From Chitinophaga parva (lineage in GTDB: Bacteria > Bacteroidota > Bacteroidia > Chitinophagales > Chitinophagaceae): a stretch of DNA of 64,000 nt. Numbering within the stretch: position 1 is the stretch's first letter; every line of letters starts with the position of its first letter. Of this stretch, positions 43,258-54,100 are shown in pieces. Under the pieces are notes generated by a model. It saw only the letters and a list, made by a program, of their open reading frames with translations, did not search any database and was not told where the DNA came from. A program made the position numbers and the translations under genes. The stretch is taken from assembly GCF_003071345.1 (NCBI RefSeq), contig NZ_QCYK01000003.1:496001-560000 (forward strand). The letters run 5' to 3'.

Positions 43258-43719
43258 ATGAACAAGCCATATTTCATTGTTACCTCCTTGCTGGCGGTAG
43301 CCCTGCCCTTTGCCGGTTTTACGGGCGAGCACCTGGTGGCACATGTGCCTTACACCTTTCCATTATTTGCCAAATGGTTCCTCTTTTCCGCGGTGGGACT
43401 GCGTTTGCTGTTTGCAGGATTGAGACAGGCGCTGCTGCCGGAAGCCGCCGCCCGGAAGATATCCGGTATGCAGACCGAAGAGATTTTACCGGTGGTGCAG
43501 GAACTGGGATTTGCCAAACTGTGTTTCGGGTTACTGGCCATTTTCTCCTGGTGGAAGCCGGAATGGCGCATGGTGGCCGCTTTTACCAGTGGTATTTATT
43601 TTGGCCTGGCCGGTCTGCGGCATTTGGTAAAGCCGAAAGTGAATAGTAATGAACGCTTCACGTTGTGGATCGACCTGCTCACGTTTGGATTGCTGTCCGC
43701 TTTTTATCTGGGCCGTTGA
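43258..43719 (+). CDS. Small polytopic membrane protein (DUF6790-like)
   Basis: A 153-aa protein with four hydrophobic segments (residues 5-24, 38-58, 84-105 and 130-150). Middle motifs are RKISGMQTEEILPVVQELGFAKLCFGLLAIFS and FTSGIYFGLAGLRHLVK, which I tentatively liken to DUF6790 membrane proteins. No catalytic residues are evident. It begins 27 bp after the HxlR gene and may be in its transcript. Between it and 43850 no gene is seen, only the leader hairpin of the next gene. Confidence 0.65.
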   Translation: MNKPYFIVTSLLAVALPFAGFTGEHLVAHVPYTFPLFAKWFLFSAVGLRLLFAGLRQALLPEAAARKISGMQTEEILPVVQELGFAKLCFGLLAIFSWWKPEWRMVAAFTSGIYFGLAGLRHLVKPKVNSNERFTLWIDLLTFGLLSAFYLGR

Positions 43720-43786
43720 GCTGGAGGCGCTCCTGATGCACGCCGGCCGTAGATGGCGGATGGAGCGACTATGCGTTTTAAACACC

Positions 43787-43844
43787 CGTTCCTTCACCGG
43801 AAAATCTTTATTTTTAGGGCTGCACTTCCGGTGATGAAGGAACG
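43787..43844 (+). promoter_or_regulatory. Leader hairpin enclosing the Shine-Dalgarno of the helicase-nuclease gene
   Basis: CGTTCCTTCACCGGAA (43787-43802) can pair with TTCCGGTGA plus AGGAACG (43826-43844), with a 3-nt bulge (TGA), giving a 16-bp stem. The AAGGAA at about 43837-43842, 8 nt before the ATG at 43851, is the Shine-Dalgarno and lies within the stem. Folding of the mRNA would hide it. Alternatively the same DNA is an operator with inverted half-sites. Which of the two it is cannot be decided from sequence. Confidence 0.6.
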
Positions 43845-43850
43845 AAAGTT

Positions 43851-46800
43851 ATGAACGTAAACGGACTAGAGTTTTTTGATGATGTGCTGGAAATGCACGC
43901 GGCACCCAATACCCTGGCTGGTAAATATGCAGGACTGCGCGCTTTGCTGGAAAGGGCCTGCAAAGACCTTACCGCGCAGGAGCCCATCCAGTTTTCCAAT
44001 TTCTTTTCCCGGCTCAATTTTGTCTGTAGTAAATACCACGTGGATGGGCGCCTGGCTTTCCGGGTCAATACCTTCCGGGTACACTCCAATGATATCCTGT
44101 ACCGCAATGCGGTGCCGGAGGAAGCCACTTACCTGCAGGACCTGAAAGCGGTATGCCAGGCCCTCAGCCACTTTTATGAAGTACCGATCCCTGAAGACCT
44201 GCGCGCCATCCTGCCCGTGGCAGACCTTTACCTGCCCCACACTGATGCCCAGCACCACCTGGACCGCGTGCGCGTGGAGCTGGTAACGATGGACGGGCAA
44301 TACCTGTACGTAGTGGACGAAGCGCAGCCTTCGGAAGATCCTGTCCGCGTGCGGCATGGCGTAGCCGGTGTGAACGACGCGTTTAACGAAACCATCGCAC
44401 GGCTGTGGAAGGGATGCCAGTTAAACCTGCTGGAAGTGAACGTGGAAGACGATGGCACTTATGTGCCGGGCCTCATCATCCTGGAGCCGGATTACCTGGT
44501 GGATATCAGTTCCCTGGCAGAATGCATGAAGGAATACGGCGCCCACCCGCTGCATTTTATACAAGCCAAACTGGAACCTGCAAAGAATACCAGGCATATC
44601 CTGCTGGGTAATATTGCCAACCTGTTTCTCGATGAATTTGTAAATGAAAGACCGGACCGGCCGGTGGTATTCCTGGAGGCGCTGCGGGCGGCATTCCGCA
44701 ATGCGCCCTTTGAATTTGCCACCTGTGAAGGGGTGGATCGTGATTTTTTCAAAGATGTGGAATTGCAATACCACAATATCCGCCGCGTGGTGAATGATGT
44801 ATTTCCCGGCCGTGGCATTGCCCGCGAAAATGCCATCCTGGAGCCCAGTTTCATTTGCGAGCACCTGGGCGTGCAGGGCCGGCTGGATCTCCTGCAATTG
44901 CAGGAAAAGGGGCAGCCCCAGTTTGTGATAGAACTGAAATCCGGTAAGGCACCTTACCCGGAAGACAATCATGCCCTGGTAGGGCACAACCACCGCAGCC
45001 AGGCCTTCATTTACCAGATCCTCATACAAAAGGTGCTGGGCGTGGCTTTCAAAGACCTGAGCACGTTTATATTGTATTCCAAATACACCGCACCGGATGC
45101 CAACCTGCGCCTGCCTACGCCCTACATGGGTGCCATCCGCGAGGTACTGAATGTGCGCAACGGGATCGTGGCCAATGAAAGGCGTATAGCCAGTGCCGTT
45201 AGCCAGGGAGATACCCATGCTTTGATCAGTGCCATTTCACCGGATACATTGATCACCAATGAGCGGGTATCGCCAAGGTTCATTACAGATTACATTGTGC
45301 CCCAGATCCGGCGCTTCCGGCAGGCCTTTGACACCGCCACGCCACTGGAGCTGGCCTATTTTCACAGCTTTTACACCTTTGTAACGCGGGAACAATACCT
45401 GTCCAAAGCCGGGGATACCGAATATGATACCCTGCGCGGCATTTCCTCGCTGTGGCTTTCTTCCCTGCCGGAAAAATTTGAGGCCGGTGAGATCCTCACT
45501 GACCTGGAGATCGTGGAAAACCACGCGGCGCACGCAGCACGCACGCTGAAATTGCGCATCCCTGCGTATGAACATGATTTCCTGCACAACTTCCGCCAGG
45601 GCGACATCGTGATCCTGTATGAACGTAACGCGGCCACGGATAATGTGACCAACAAACAGGTATTCAAAGGTACCATCCAGGCACTGGCACCGGATTTCAT
45701 CACGGTGCGCATCCGCTACCGCCAGCGCAACCAGGCGGTATTGCCCGCCGGCAGCCGCTACGCAGTGGAACGTGATTTCCTGGACGCATCGTACCACGCC
45801 ATGTACCGGGGCCTGTACGCCTTCCTGCTCGCTAATAAAGACCGGCGCCAGTTGTTGCTGCACCAGCGCAAGCCCACGCAGCACATGCACCTGCAGCTGA
45901 CCGGCAGTTATGGCTCGCCAGAGATCAATGCCATTACGCTGAAGGCCAAACAAGCCAATGACTATTTCCTGCTGGTAGGCCCGCCCGGAACGGGCAAAAC
46001 ATCCCGCGCCCTGAAAGCCATGGTGGAAGAGTTTTACACGGAGCCCGGGAAAAATATACTGCTGCTGTCATTTACCAACCGCGCGGTAGACGAGATCTGT
46101 GACGCCCTGGACACGGTAGCCGGCAGCCCGGCTTACATCCGCATCGGGGCAGAACTGGCGTGTGCAGCGGAGCATCGCAAACGGCTGCTGGAACATGTGA
46201 TCCAGGGCTGCCACAACCGCGACGATGTACGCAGGCAGCTGGAAACCCACCGCATTTTTGTAGGGACGGTAGCATCCCTGGCCGGTAAAACGGAATTGTT
46301 CAAACTGAAACACTTTGACGTAGCCATCATAGACGAGGCGTCACAGATCCTGGAACCTGCACTGGCAGGGCTGCTGAGCGCAAAGGATGGAGAGGGAGGC
46401 AATGCCATCGGTAAGTTTATCCTCATAGGGGATCACAAACAACTGCCGGCAGTGGTGTTGCAAAAGGAAAGCGAGTCTGCCGTAAACGACACGGCCCTCC
46501 GCGAGGTAGGCCTGCACGACCGCCGCAATTCTTTCTTTGAAAGACTCTTCCACCTGCACAGCCGGGACGCTGATTCACCCGTGTGGGGCATGCTGCACAA
46601 GCAGGGGCGTATGCACCCGGAGATCGCATTGTTTCCCAATTATGCATTTTACAACAGCCAGTTACAGGAAGTGCCCACGCCACATCAAACGGAGGCCCTG
46701 ATTTATGCAAACGTGGAAGCCGGCAACCCGGTGCAACAACTGGTAGCCAGCCGGCGCCTGGCCTTCATCCCCGCGGCCAGGCACGTGGAGGATAAAACCC

Positions 46801-48128
46801 ATAAGACCAACACCCACGAAGCCTGCATTGCCTGTACATTAGCAAAAAATATCTACACCCTGTACCGGCGCAATGGCATGGCTTTTTCCACTGCCCAAAC
46901 ACTGGGTATCATCACCCCTTACCGCAGCCAGATAGCATTGATAAAACGCGGCCTGCATGCATTGGGCATCCCTGAACTGAACGAAGTGATGGTAGACACC
47001 GTGGAGCGCTTCCAGGGTTCAGAGCGGGATATCATCATCTACTCCTGCAGTGTGAATGATTACCGGCAATTGTCTTTCCTCTCCCAAGCCGTAGTGGTGG
47101 ATGGCCAGTTAGTGGACCGTAAATTGAACGTGGCCATCACGCGCGCCCGCAAACAACTCTTTATAACCGGTAACCCGGTTATCTTATCCAACAGCCTTAC
47201 TTACTACCGCTTCCTGGAATTTATCCGCTCCCGCGGCGGTTACGTGCACGCCACACCGGAGCAATTCCTGGCCGGAAATTTTTCTTTGGAAGCACCCGTG
47301 CATACCAGTAAGCCCACCACAAATGATGCCTTTGCAACAGTGTTCGATGAACTGGTGGTAATGCCGCTACGCCAGGATCCGCGCACCTTGCAGCCGGACC
47401 AACCATTAGGATTTGATCGTGATCATCATCAATTGAACGTGGTGGAATACGGCCGTGCGCAGTTTGACACGGCTACCGGTGCATTTTCTACCGCAGATAA
47501 AGTGAACCTGTATTGCTATTACCAGTTACATAACAGCTATGAGAATAGCGTGCAGGTGTTTGCCACATATGATGCATACCTGCGCCGGTTATTTGCACAA
47601 TGCGATCACCGCATAACGTTGATAGACATCGGCTGTGGCCCCATGACCGGCGGAATAGCCTTCCAGCGGCACTTTGGGGCAGGCCCAAATTTTTATTTTC
47701 ATTATGTAGGCCTGGACAAAGCGCCCGCCATGCTGGAAAAAGCACGGCTATTTGGAGCATCCGGCCTGCTGGCAAGGGATACAAGGGTGCAGTTTGTAAC
47801 TGCGCTGGACGGGGTGCAAGATGCTTACTGGGAAAGCGTGTTCACGCTGCCCAATACGGTGGTGCTATATGCGGGCAACGTGTTTGGAAGTATAAGCAAT
47901 GAGGGCGCCGCGTTGCTGGCCCTGCAGGTAAATAGGCTGATGGATAAATTCCCGCTGAATAAATATGTGCTGATCTTTCATGGCCCTTTGCTGGAGCGGC
48001 AGGCAAGGAGTTATGTGGTATTTAAGAAGCTGGTGCCAGGGCTGCATAGCGTGTCACAGCCCAGGGTGATGGCAGGAGCAAGTGGGAAGGATGCGGGCGA
48101 TGCGGTGTATTGTGAGGTGCTAGGGTAG
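43851..48128 (+). CDS. Dna2-like nuclease, SF1 helicase and methyltransferase fusion
   Basis: A 1425-aa cytoplasmic protein with three enzymatic parts. Residues about 200-420: Cas4/Dna2-type PD-(D/E)XK nuclease (LEPDYLVD at 211, GRLDLL near 343, VIELKSGK near 358-366 with E-x-K); the cysteine set of an iron-sulphur cluster is not evident. Residues about 700-1110: SF1B Upf1/Dna2 helicase with GPPGTGKT (710-717), IDEAS (827-831), GDHKQLPAVV, PYRSQI, VERFQGSERD (about 1050) and NVAITRARKQL (about 1093). Residues about 1180-1425: class I methyltransferase (LIDIGCGPMTGG at 1257, YVGLDKAPAMLEKA) without the NPPY/DPPY motif of DNA methylases. Possible roles are DNA repair or anti-phage defence. It has no obvious partner genes. 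Confidence 0.85.
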   Translation: MNVNGLEFFDDVLEMHAAPNTLAGKYAGLRALLERACKDLTAQEPIQFSNFFSRLNFVCSKYHVDGRLAFRVNTFRVHSNDILYRNAVPEEATYLQDLKAVCQALSHFYEVPIPEDLRAILPVADLYLPHTDAQHHLDRVRVELVTMDGQYLYVVDEAQPSEDPVRVRHGVAGVNDAFNETIARLWKGCQLNLLEVNVEDDGTYVPGLIILEPDYLVDISSLAECMKEYGAHPLHFIQAKLEPAKNTRHILLGNIANLFLDEFVNERPDRPVVFLEALRAAFRNAPFEFATCEGVDRDFFKDVELQYHNIRRVVNDVFPGRGIARENAILEPSFICEHLGVQGRLDLLQLQEKGQPQFVIELKSGKAPYPEDNHALVGHNHRSQAFIYQILIQKVLGVAFKDLSTFILYSKYTAPDANLRLPTPYMGAIREVLNVRNGIVANERRIASAVSQGDTHALISAISPDTLITNERVSPRFITDYIVPQIRRFRQAFDTATPLELAYFHSFYTFVTREQYLSKAGDTEYDTLRGISSLWLSSLPEKFEAGEILTDLEIVENHAAHAARTLKLRIPAYEHDFLHNFRQGDIVILYERNAATDNVTNKQVFKGTIQALAPDFITVRIRYRQRNQAVLPAGSRYAVERDFLDASYHAMYRGLYAFLLANKDRRQLLLHQRKPTQHMHLQLTGSYGSPEINAITLKAKQANDYFLLVGPPGTGKTSRALKAMVEEFYTEPGKNILLLSFTNRAVDEICDALDTVAGSPAYIRIGAELACAAEHRKRLLEHVIQGCHNRDDVRRQLETHRIFVGTVASLAGKTELFKLKHFDVAIIDEASQILEPALAGLLSAKDGEGGNAIGKFILIGDHKQLPAVVLQKESESAVNDTALREVGLHDRRNSFFERLFHLHSRDADSPVWGMLHKQGRMHPEIALFPNYAFYNSQLQEVPTPHQTEALIYANVEAGNPVQQLVASRRLAFIPAARHVEDKTHKTNTHEACIACTLAKNIYTLYRRNGMAFSTAQTLGIITPYRSQIALIKRGLHALGIPELNEVMVDTVERFQGSERDIIIYSCSVNDYRQLSFLSQAVVVDGQLVDRKLNVAITRARKQLFITGNPVILSNSLTYYRFLEFIRSRGGYVHATPEQFLAGNFSLEAPVHTSKPTTNDAFATVFDELVVMPLRQDPRTLQPDQPLGFDRDHHQLNVVEYGRAQFDTATGAFSTADKVNLYCYYQLHNSYENSVQVFATYDAYLRRLFAQCDHRITLIDIGCGPMTGGIAFQRHFGAGPNFYFHYVGLDKAPAMLEKARLFGASGLLARDTRVQFVTALDGVQDAYWESVFTLPNTVVLYAGNVFGSISNEGAALLALQVNRLMDKFPLNKYVLIFHGPLLERQARSYVVFKKLVPGLHSVSQPRVMAGASGKDAGDAVYCEVLG

Positions 48129-48188
48129 CGCAAAGCAAGCCCTCACAAAGAAACCGGCATCGTCCGCCCAAAGGGGACCGGCCCCGCA

Positions 48189-51100
48189 CTACGCCAGGTT
48201 CCCGTCACTCACATCCAGCAGGATCACTGTCCGCTTTTTCCCTGCCGGATCAGCTGTTACAGTCGCCTTAATAAAGTGATCCTTCATCAGTGACTTACAC
48301 AGGTCAAACGCCTTATCCTTATCCTTACCTTTTTCAATGCGCAGCCACGTATACAATGTAAGGAAAGATCCATCAGAATGATTTTCATACACTGCGTTAT
48401 GCGATAGAATACCCGGTGTGGTCTTCATGTTCGCAAACGTAATGTAACTGAACCCGGTAGTGAAAATGAAGAACTGCTTTTTATCCTTGTCCGCTGCTGC
48501 CGGCGTATCGGCAGCTTTGAAGGTCCAGTAGGATTTTACATCATTGTAAGATACTACCTGCAGCCATGTGTCCTTGATATTAGGCAGGTCCAGCACCGGC
48601 ATGCCGGTGGCAGTGATGGGAATGCCAAGCCAACCGGCCAGCACCTGCGAAGAGGGTTTGGTTGCATCCCACTTGCTGCCGTCTGAAACCCAGTTCAGGT
48701 AAGCGATCGGAAGATCCCGCACCAGCCATTCTACCAGTTCCTTTTCTTTTTCCAGCTGATCCTTGCTTTGGGGCAGGCGGTAAATATTAAAGCCCATTCC
48801 CCAGAAGCACCACAGGTAGCCCTTGTCTTCGGCAAACAATGTCTTTTGCTGCGCGGCCAGTCCCCCTTCGGTAGCGGGGATGGCCTCATGTCCGTAAGAA
48901 TACAGGGGGGATTGGCTGTCGCAGTTCTGGCAATCACCGGTGCTGGTGCAGGCAGTGCCGCGCGGCGGGCAAGGCTGCAGGGTGCCGGTACCATCGTCAT
49001 ATTTTGTTTTGGGACTGGCCAGCCAGCCACGGTTCACAAACTCGATCCCGACGGATTTTTCGTTGAACGTGTTGGCATGTGCTTCCAGTTCCAGCAGGTC
49101 GTTGAACTGCCAAACGGTGGCATCGTTGCGCACCACCATATGCGCAGTGTATGGCGGGGAGAACCCGTTGCCGGTATCGGCCGCGGTTTCATGCAGGATG
49201 AGGTGGATCACATCGTTGCCATTACGGCGGCCGGATACGGTGGTGTTGTGCGATACCGAAGTGTCGCCCCAGTTCGTAACGCTGGTTACTTTTTTCAGTG
49301 CATTTTTATTGATGATGATGCTGTCTGTGGCAGTGGGCTTATTGCTGTTCAGTTGCGCAGCGGTAGGCGCGGCACTGGTCCCGCTACCGCTACCGCCCTC
49401 CCCCGGGCCTACAGCTTCTATAAAGTGAACGATCTGTTTGTAAAGCTGGCCGGGATTGTCGGTCACCATCTGTTCAAAGGCAGACTGGAAGTCGCTGAAG
49501 GATTCCCTCACTTCCGTGCCCGTGTAGGGATCATTGAAGTAGAAGTAAGTGCCTATACCATCAGGCGTGCCGGTGCCCGTGATCTTTTTCAGCAGGCGTG
49601 CATGCGGGGAGAACTGGCCGGCGGCCGTGGCGGCATCGGTAGTGATCCACAGCGGGCCATAGGTCTTCACCAGGTCAATGTAACGCTGCAAGGTATAGCT
49701 GGCGGGCGGTTCGGCCGTCATGTGCATGGCTTCCACGAAGGGGTCCTTTTCGCTGGAGCGCAGCCCCTGCTTGGCCGTGAATTTATCCAACCATGTTTGT
49801 CCAGCCATGCCCAGCACGGTTTCTACGGAAAGACTGGCTGACTCGCGCCAGCATTCCATCATGGTGGCTACCGTGGCCCAGCAGGCCAGGTCATTTTCCT
49901 GCTGCAGTAGCGGGATGGTGCCGCCGGCGTCGGCCAGCACGTTTTCCGGGCCGCCGCCTTCAATGTCTACTTTTTCTGTTTTACCGGTAGTGGCATCCGT
50001 TTGTTCTGCTTTCACGGCTTTGCCCTGGTCTACCGCTTTTACAGCTGCATCCGTGAGGGAAGGCTTCTTGGCGGCTGCGGCAGCGGCATCCGTGCGCTTA
50101 GTTTCGCCGCCGTCTATCATTTGTTGAATGTGGTCTTTGGTCAGTTTGCCAGCATCGTCCTTGGTGAGGTTGCCACTGGCCTGTGCATCGTTGATCGCGC
50201 TCTTGATCTTATCATCGTTCTGCGTGTTATGTGCCTGTACGGCCATGTCTTTGGCCATCTGTGCAAAGGCTTTGGCATTTTCCTGGTTAGACAGGTAAGT
50301 AGCCATGGCATTTTTCTGGTTGGCATCCAGGCCGGTGATGTCTTTGAAGATATCGGCCTTGCCCAGCAGGTCTGAAAGGCCTGCCAGTCCTGCGCCCGGA
50401 GCCGGCAGTGCCGGTGCGTTCTGGATATTTACCAGTGGTGAAGCAAAGTCCTTGAATACCGCTTTCCAGTCTGTGGGTGCAGGCGTGGGCACCGTTACAG
50501 GGTTGATGGCCGTGGGCTCATCGGTCGTGAATTTATCCCAATCCTGTGAAGAGTTGTCCTTCACCGGTTCGCAGGCGTCGCAGGCGCCCATCACGGCTTC
50601 TGCAAATACGCCGCGGGTGGGCACACTGATGCGGAACGGATCGGGTGGTGTAAGCGGTTTGTAGTGATCCAGCAGCGAGATCTTCACTTCATTGCTGGGC
50701 TGCCCGTCTGCGTTTTGCGATACCACGATGTAAGAGCGGTCTACTTTCACGCCCGCAGCCACGGGGAAGATCAGCGAGTTGCCCGCTATGCCTATGAGCT
50801 GGTTTTTTACAATAGAGGCCAGGCTTTTCATGGGGCCAGGCTGGTTCAGGTCATCATACACCTGGATATGGAAACCATCCAGCAGCAGGTAGCGCCGGTC
50901 TATGTCCAGCGCGCGCCACAGCACTTTGTTATAGTATTCCACGTTGCTGTTCAGGTGCGTGATCAGTTCGTTCACGATGAACTTATCCTCCTTGCGCGGG
51001 TTGCGTTTTTCGTCAAAGTTGAGGGGGGTGTAAATGTCTTTTACACCATCCACCAGGTCATCGTTTAGTGTTTTGCTCACGATGGTACCGTTATAGTGCG

Positions 51101-54100
51101 CAGTGGCATAGTTCACGCGCAGGCTTTCCACGCGCAGGTCTATGTACTGGAAAAATTCCATCTGGTTGGCAAACGCAATGTTGTACAGGATGTCCAGTTG
51201 CGTAATGTCTACGCGGGCCTGGGAGGTGTCACCGCGCAGGGTATAGCGCAGCAGGCGGTTGCCACCGTTGTATTTGTCCAGCGGCGTGAAGTCCAGGCCA
51301 GTCAGGGGTTTGATGGTGATCTTGTACTGGTCTATCAGCTTGGCAATGAGCATGGGGGCAATGTAATCGTTGAAGATCTGGTCCCAGTCTGCGATCACAT
51401 TGTTGCTGAAATAATGCAGCAGCTCATTGGTGGTCATGCCCAGCAGGCTGGCATAGGCATCCCACAGTTTCTTTTCCTTTTCCATGCCGGCAAAGAAATC
51501 CAGCGGTGTATAGGCGTCGTTGAAATACAGGAACGGGATATTCGGTGTATCCACAGAATCAAAGTTCACACGGATACATTTGGCCGGGGGCACGGTTTCA
51601 TAGTTGGCATCCAGGGTCATGAACATATCAAAGATCTGCCCGCGGGTGATCACTTCCGTGGTGTTGGTTTCCCGCTTGATGCTGGGGCCACCTGCGGCGC
51701 ACGGCACAATGGCGCCTATCACGGCGTTCTTGATATTGTCTTCCACGGTGCCCACTACATCCACGCCACCTTGGGTGGTCACGGTTTTTTTAACGATGGG
51801 CAAAGACAGGATGCGGTCAAAGCGGGTCTTGGGCCGGGGAATGCTCACGCGGAAATTGATCTGCCCTGTGATCTCGGTAATGGTCTCATCGCAATAGCGG
51901 CCCGCGGGGAAGTCCACGTTGGACCAGTTGGTCAGCACGCGGTCATTGGCATCAAAACCTTTCAGCAAGGGATTGAGGCCGCGGAACATGGGCAGGTACG
52001 TGTTAGACGGCCGGTACATCAGGTTGGCGGCCAGCACATCCCGCCACTTATGGATGTTCTCCATCGTGAAGTTGGTCATGATCAGCGGCACAAAAATACA
52101 TTCCTCTACCTGCACCAGTTCCTGGAATACCGCGTAGTGGCGCAGTACTTCAAAATACAGCATGGTGAGGGAATGGCAGTGGTTATGATTGGCCACTACT
52201 TCCGTGGTGGTGGAATATTGTTGTCCTTCCTGGATGGTGTCTATCAGTGTACCATTCTGCTGGCGGTACGCGCTGGAGCTTTGCATGATAGCGTTGCGCA
52301 GGGTTTCGCCAAAGGCCTGGCTGGTATTACGGGAGCTGTTTTGCGATGCATTGGAAGAAGAGGAAGAGTAGCCGCCGGATACGCCCAGCACCGCGCCCAC
52401 CGGGCCTAAAATAGCGCCCACGCCCAGCCCTGCGGATACACCGCCGGTGCTGGCACTGCTTTGCCCCTGCAGGTACTGGTCAATGGAACCACTCAGGCTG
52501 TCAATGATGCTGCGGTCGTCTACAATGCCCGCGGAAAGGCTTTCCCGCTGGGAAAGCTGTTGTGTTTCGGAGCCCTGTAAAGAACGTTTGTAGTCAAACA
52601 CCACGATCTCTTTCTTTTGCCCCGGGGCCAGTGGCAGGGAGTAAAGGAGGTCGCCCAGTGAGTAGCCATCTGCCTTGAGCACAGATTTGTACGTGAGCAG
52701 GTGGCCATGCGCCACATTCACCGCCTGGTAAATGGAAAGATGGTTATCCTTATCGATGGTGTCCGGGGCGTCCTGCCAGCGGATGGGGGTTTCATAGCTT
52801 ACTTCCACCCGTTCTACCTTCTGCCCGTCGCCCAAAGTGAAGGACACTTTTTGAAAACCGTCCAACTGCTGCACGGTACTTTTTTCCAGCACATAGTTGG
52901 CCACATCTGGATCGGAAGTGCGTACAATGGCGTAGTAGGTTTGCTCACTGAGCGTACGGTTGGGCGTAGTGAGGTTCATGCAGGTGCCGCCACCCAGGTC
53001 CTGTGAAAATTTATCGGACCCGATCAGGTCTTTCTGGTCGGGGAGGCGGGGCGTTTTACTATCGGTACTGTGGCAGCTGCAATCTGCGTCTGCATCTTCA
53101 TCACCACTGCAGTCCACACCTTCTATGAGCAGGTACAAATAATCCGTGGTGATGGTCTGCAAAGGCGATTGCTGGGATGCCAGCGGGATGGTGCTCACCG
53201 GGATCGGGTTATCCGGGGATAAGGAGATCAAGGCCTGTGCTACTTCATAACTGCCCAGCGGGTAAGGCATGGTAAAGCTGCCGGTAATGTCCGTGGTGGC
53301 TACACCAATGACCTTCCAATCGGCGTCTGTGGCCTTGTTCTTCGCCTGCAGCACCACGGTAATGTCTTTCATCAGGCATTTACCGCTGATCTCCACTACC
53401 TGTCCTTTAATGGGCTGGTTGTTGCTGCCGGGGCTACCCGGATCTGCCGTGAGCACGGGTACCTGCACCAGTGGTATTTCAATGTGCACGGCCTGGAGCG
53501 TGGTATCGTCCGGCTGGTAGCTGTGTTTCCACACAATGCTGCCATCGTACAGTTTCACGGTAAGGGTTACCGTGCCGGCGCTCTGCGTGTCGAGGATGAT
53601 ATCGTTTTGTGCGTGAAAGTCAAAGTTCACTTTGCGCCCGGGAATGTCTGTATTGGTATAATTATCCCACGCGTATTTAGCGGAATTGCCCGTGTAGTCC
53701 AGCACCAGGTCATAGCTGGTAAGGTTGCTGTATTTCACGGGATCCGTGCCGGTGAAGGTAACATCGCCTTTCACTACGACCGGGTTCAGGGCCGGTATGG
53801 TGAGGGGGAAATCAAAGAGTGCGTTGAAAGTGGCTGCAGGCAAGCTTTTCAGCAGGTTGTAATCCGTGTCGCTGACAATGATGGAGAACTGTTCCCTGGC
53901 CTGGCCGGCAAGGGCCTGGTAGCCGGGCACATTCATTACCGGCATTTTCTCCCCGTCTTTTTTGAACGAGAGGGAGGTAAATGCGATGATGGAAGCCAGT
54001 GGCGTATTGGGCACGGCGGCCTGCAGTTTTGCAAGGGCGTCCGTGTTGAGCAGCACCAATGTTTCATTCAGCAGTTTTTCCAGTGCCGCATTGGTGTCGC

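Noticed and set aside
43851..48128. The Cas4-like nuclease as part of a CRISPR-Cas locus
   Set aside because: No array or other cas genes occur in the window; Dna2-type domain order explains the Cas4-like motifs.
47400..48128. The C-terminal methyltransferase as a DNA methylase of a restriction, BREX or DISARM system
   Set aside because: No NPPY/DPPY motif or target recognition domain is visible, and no BREX or DISARM partner genes are nearby.
51096..52409. A 437-codon plus-strand frame inside the giant minus-strand gene
   Set aside because: It is antisense to a continuous 2133-codon frame with recognisable domains and shows no motif of its own.
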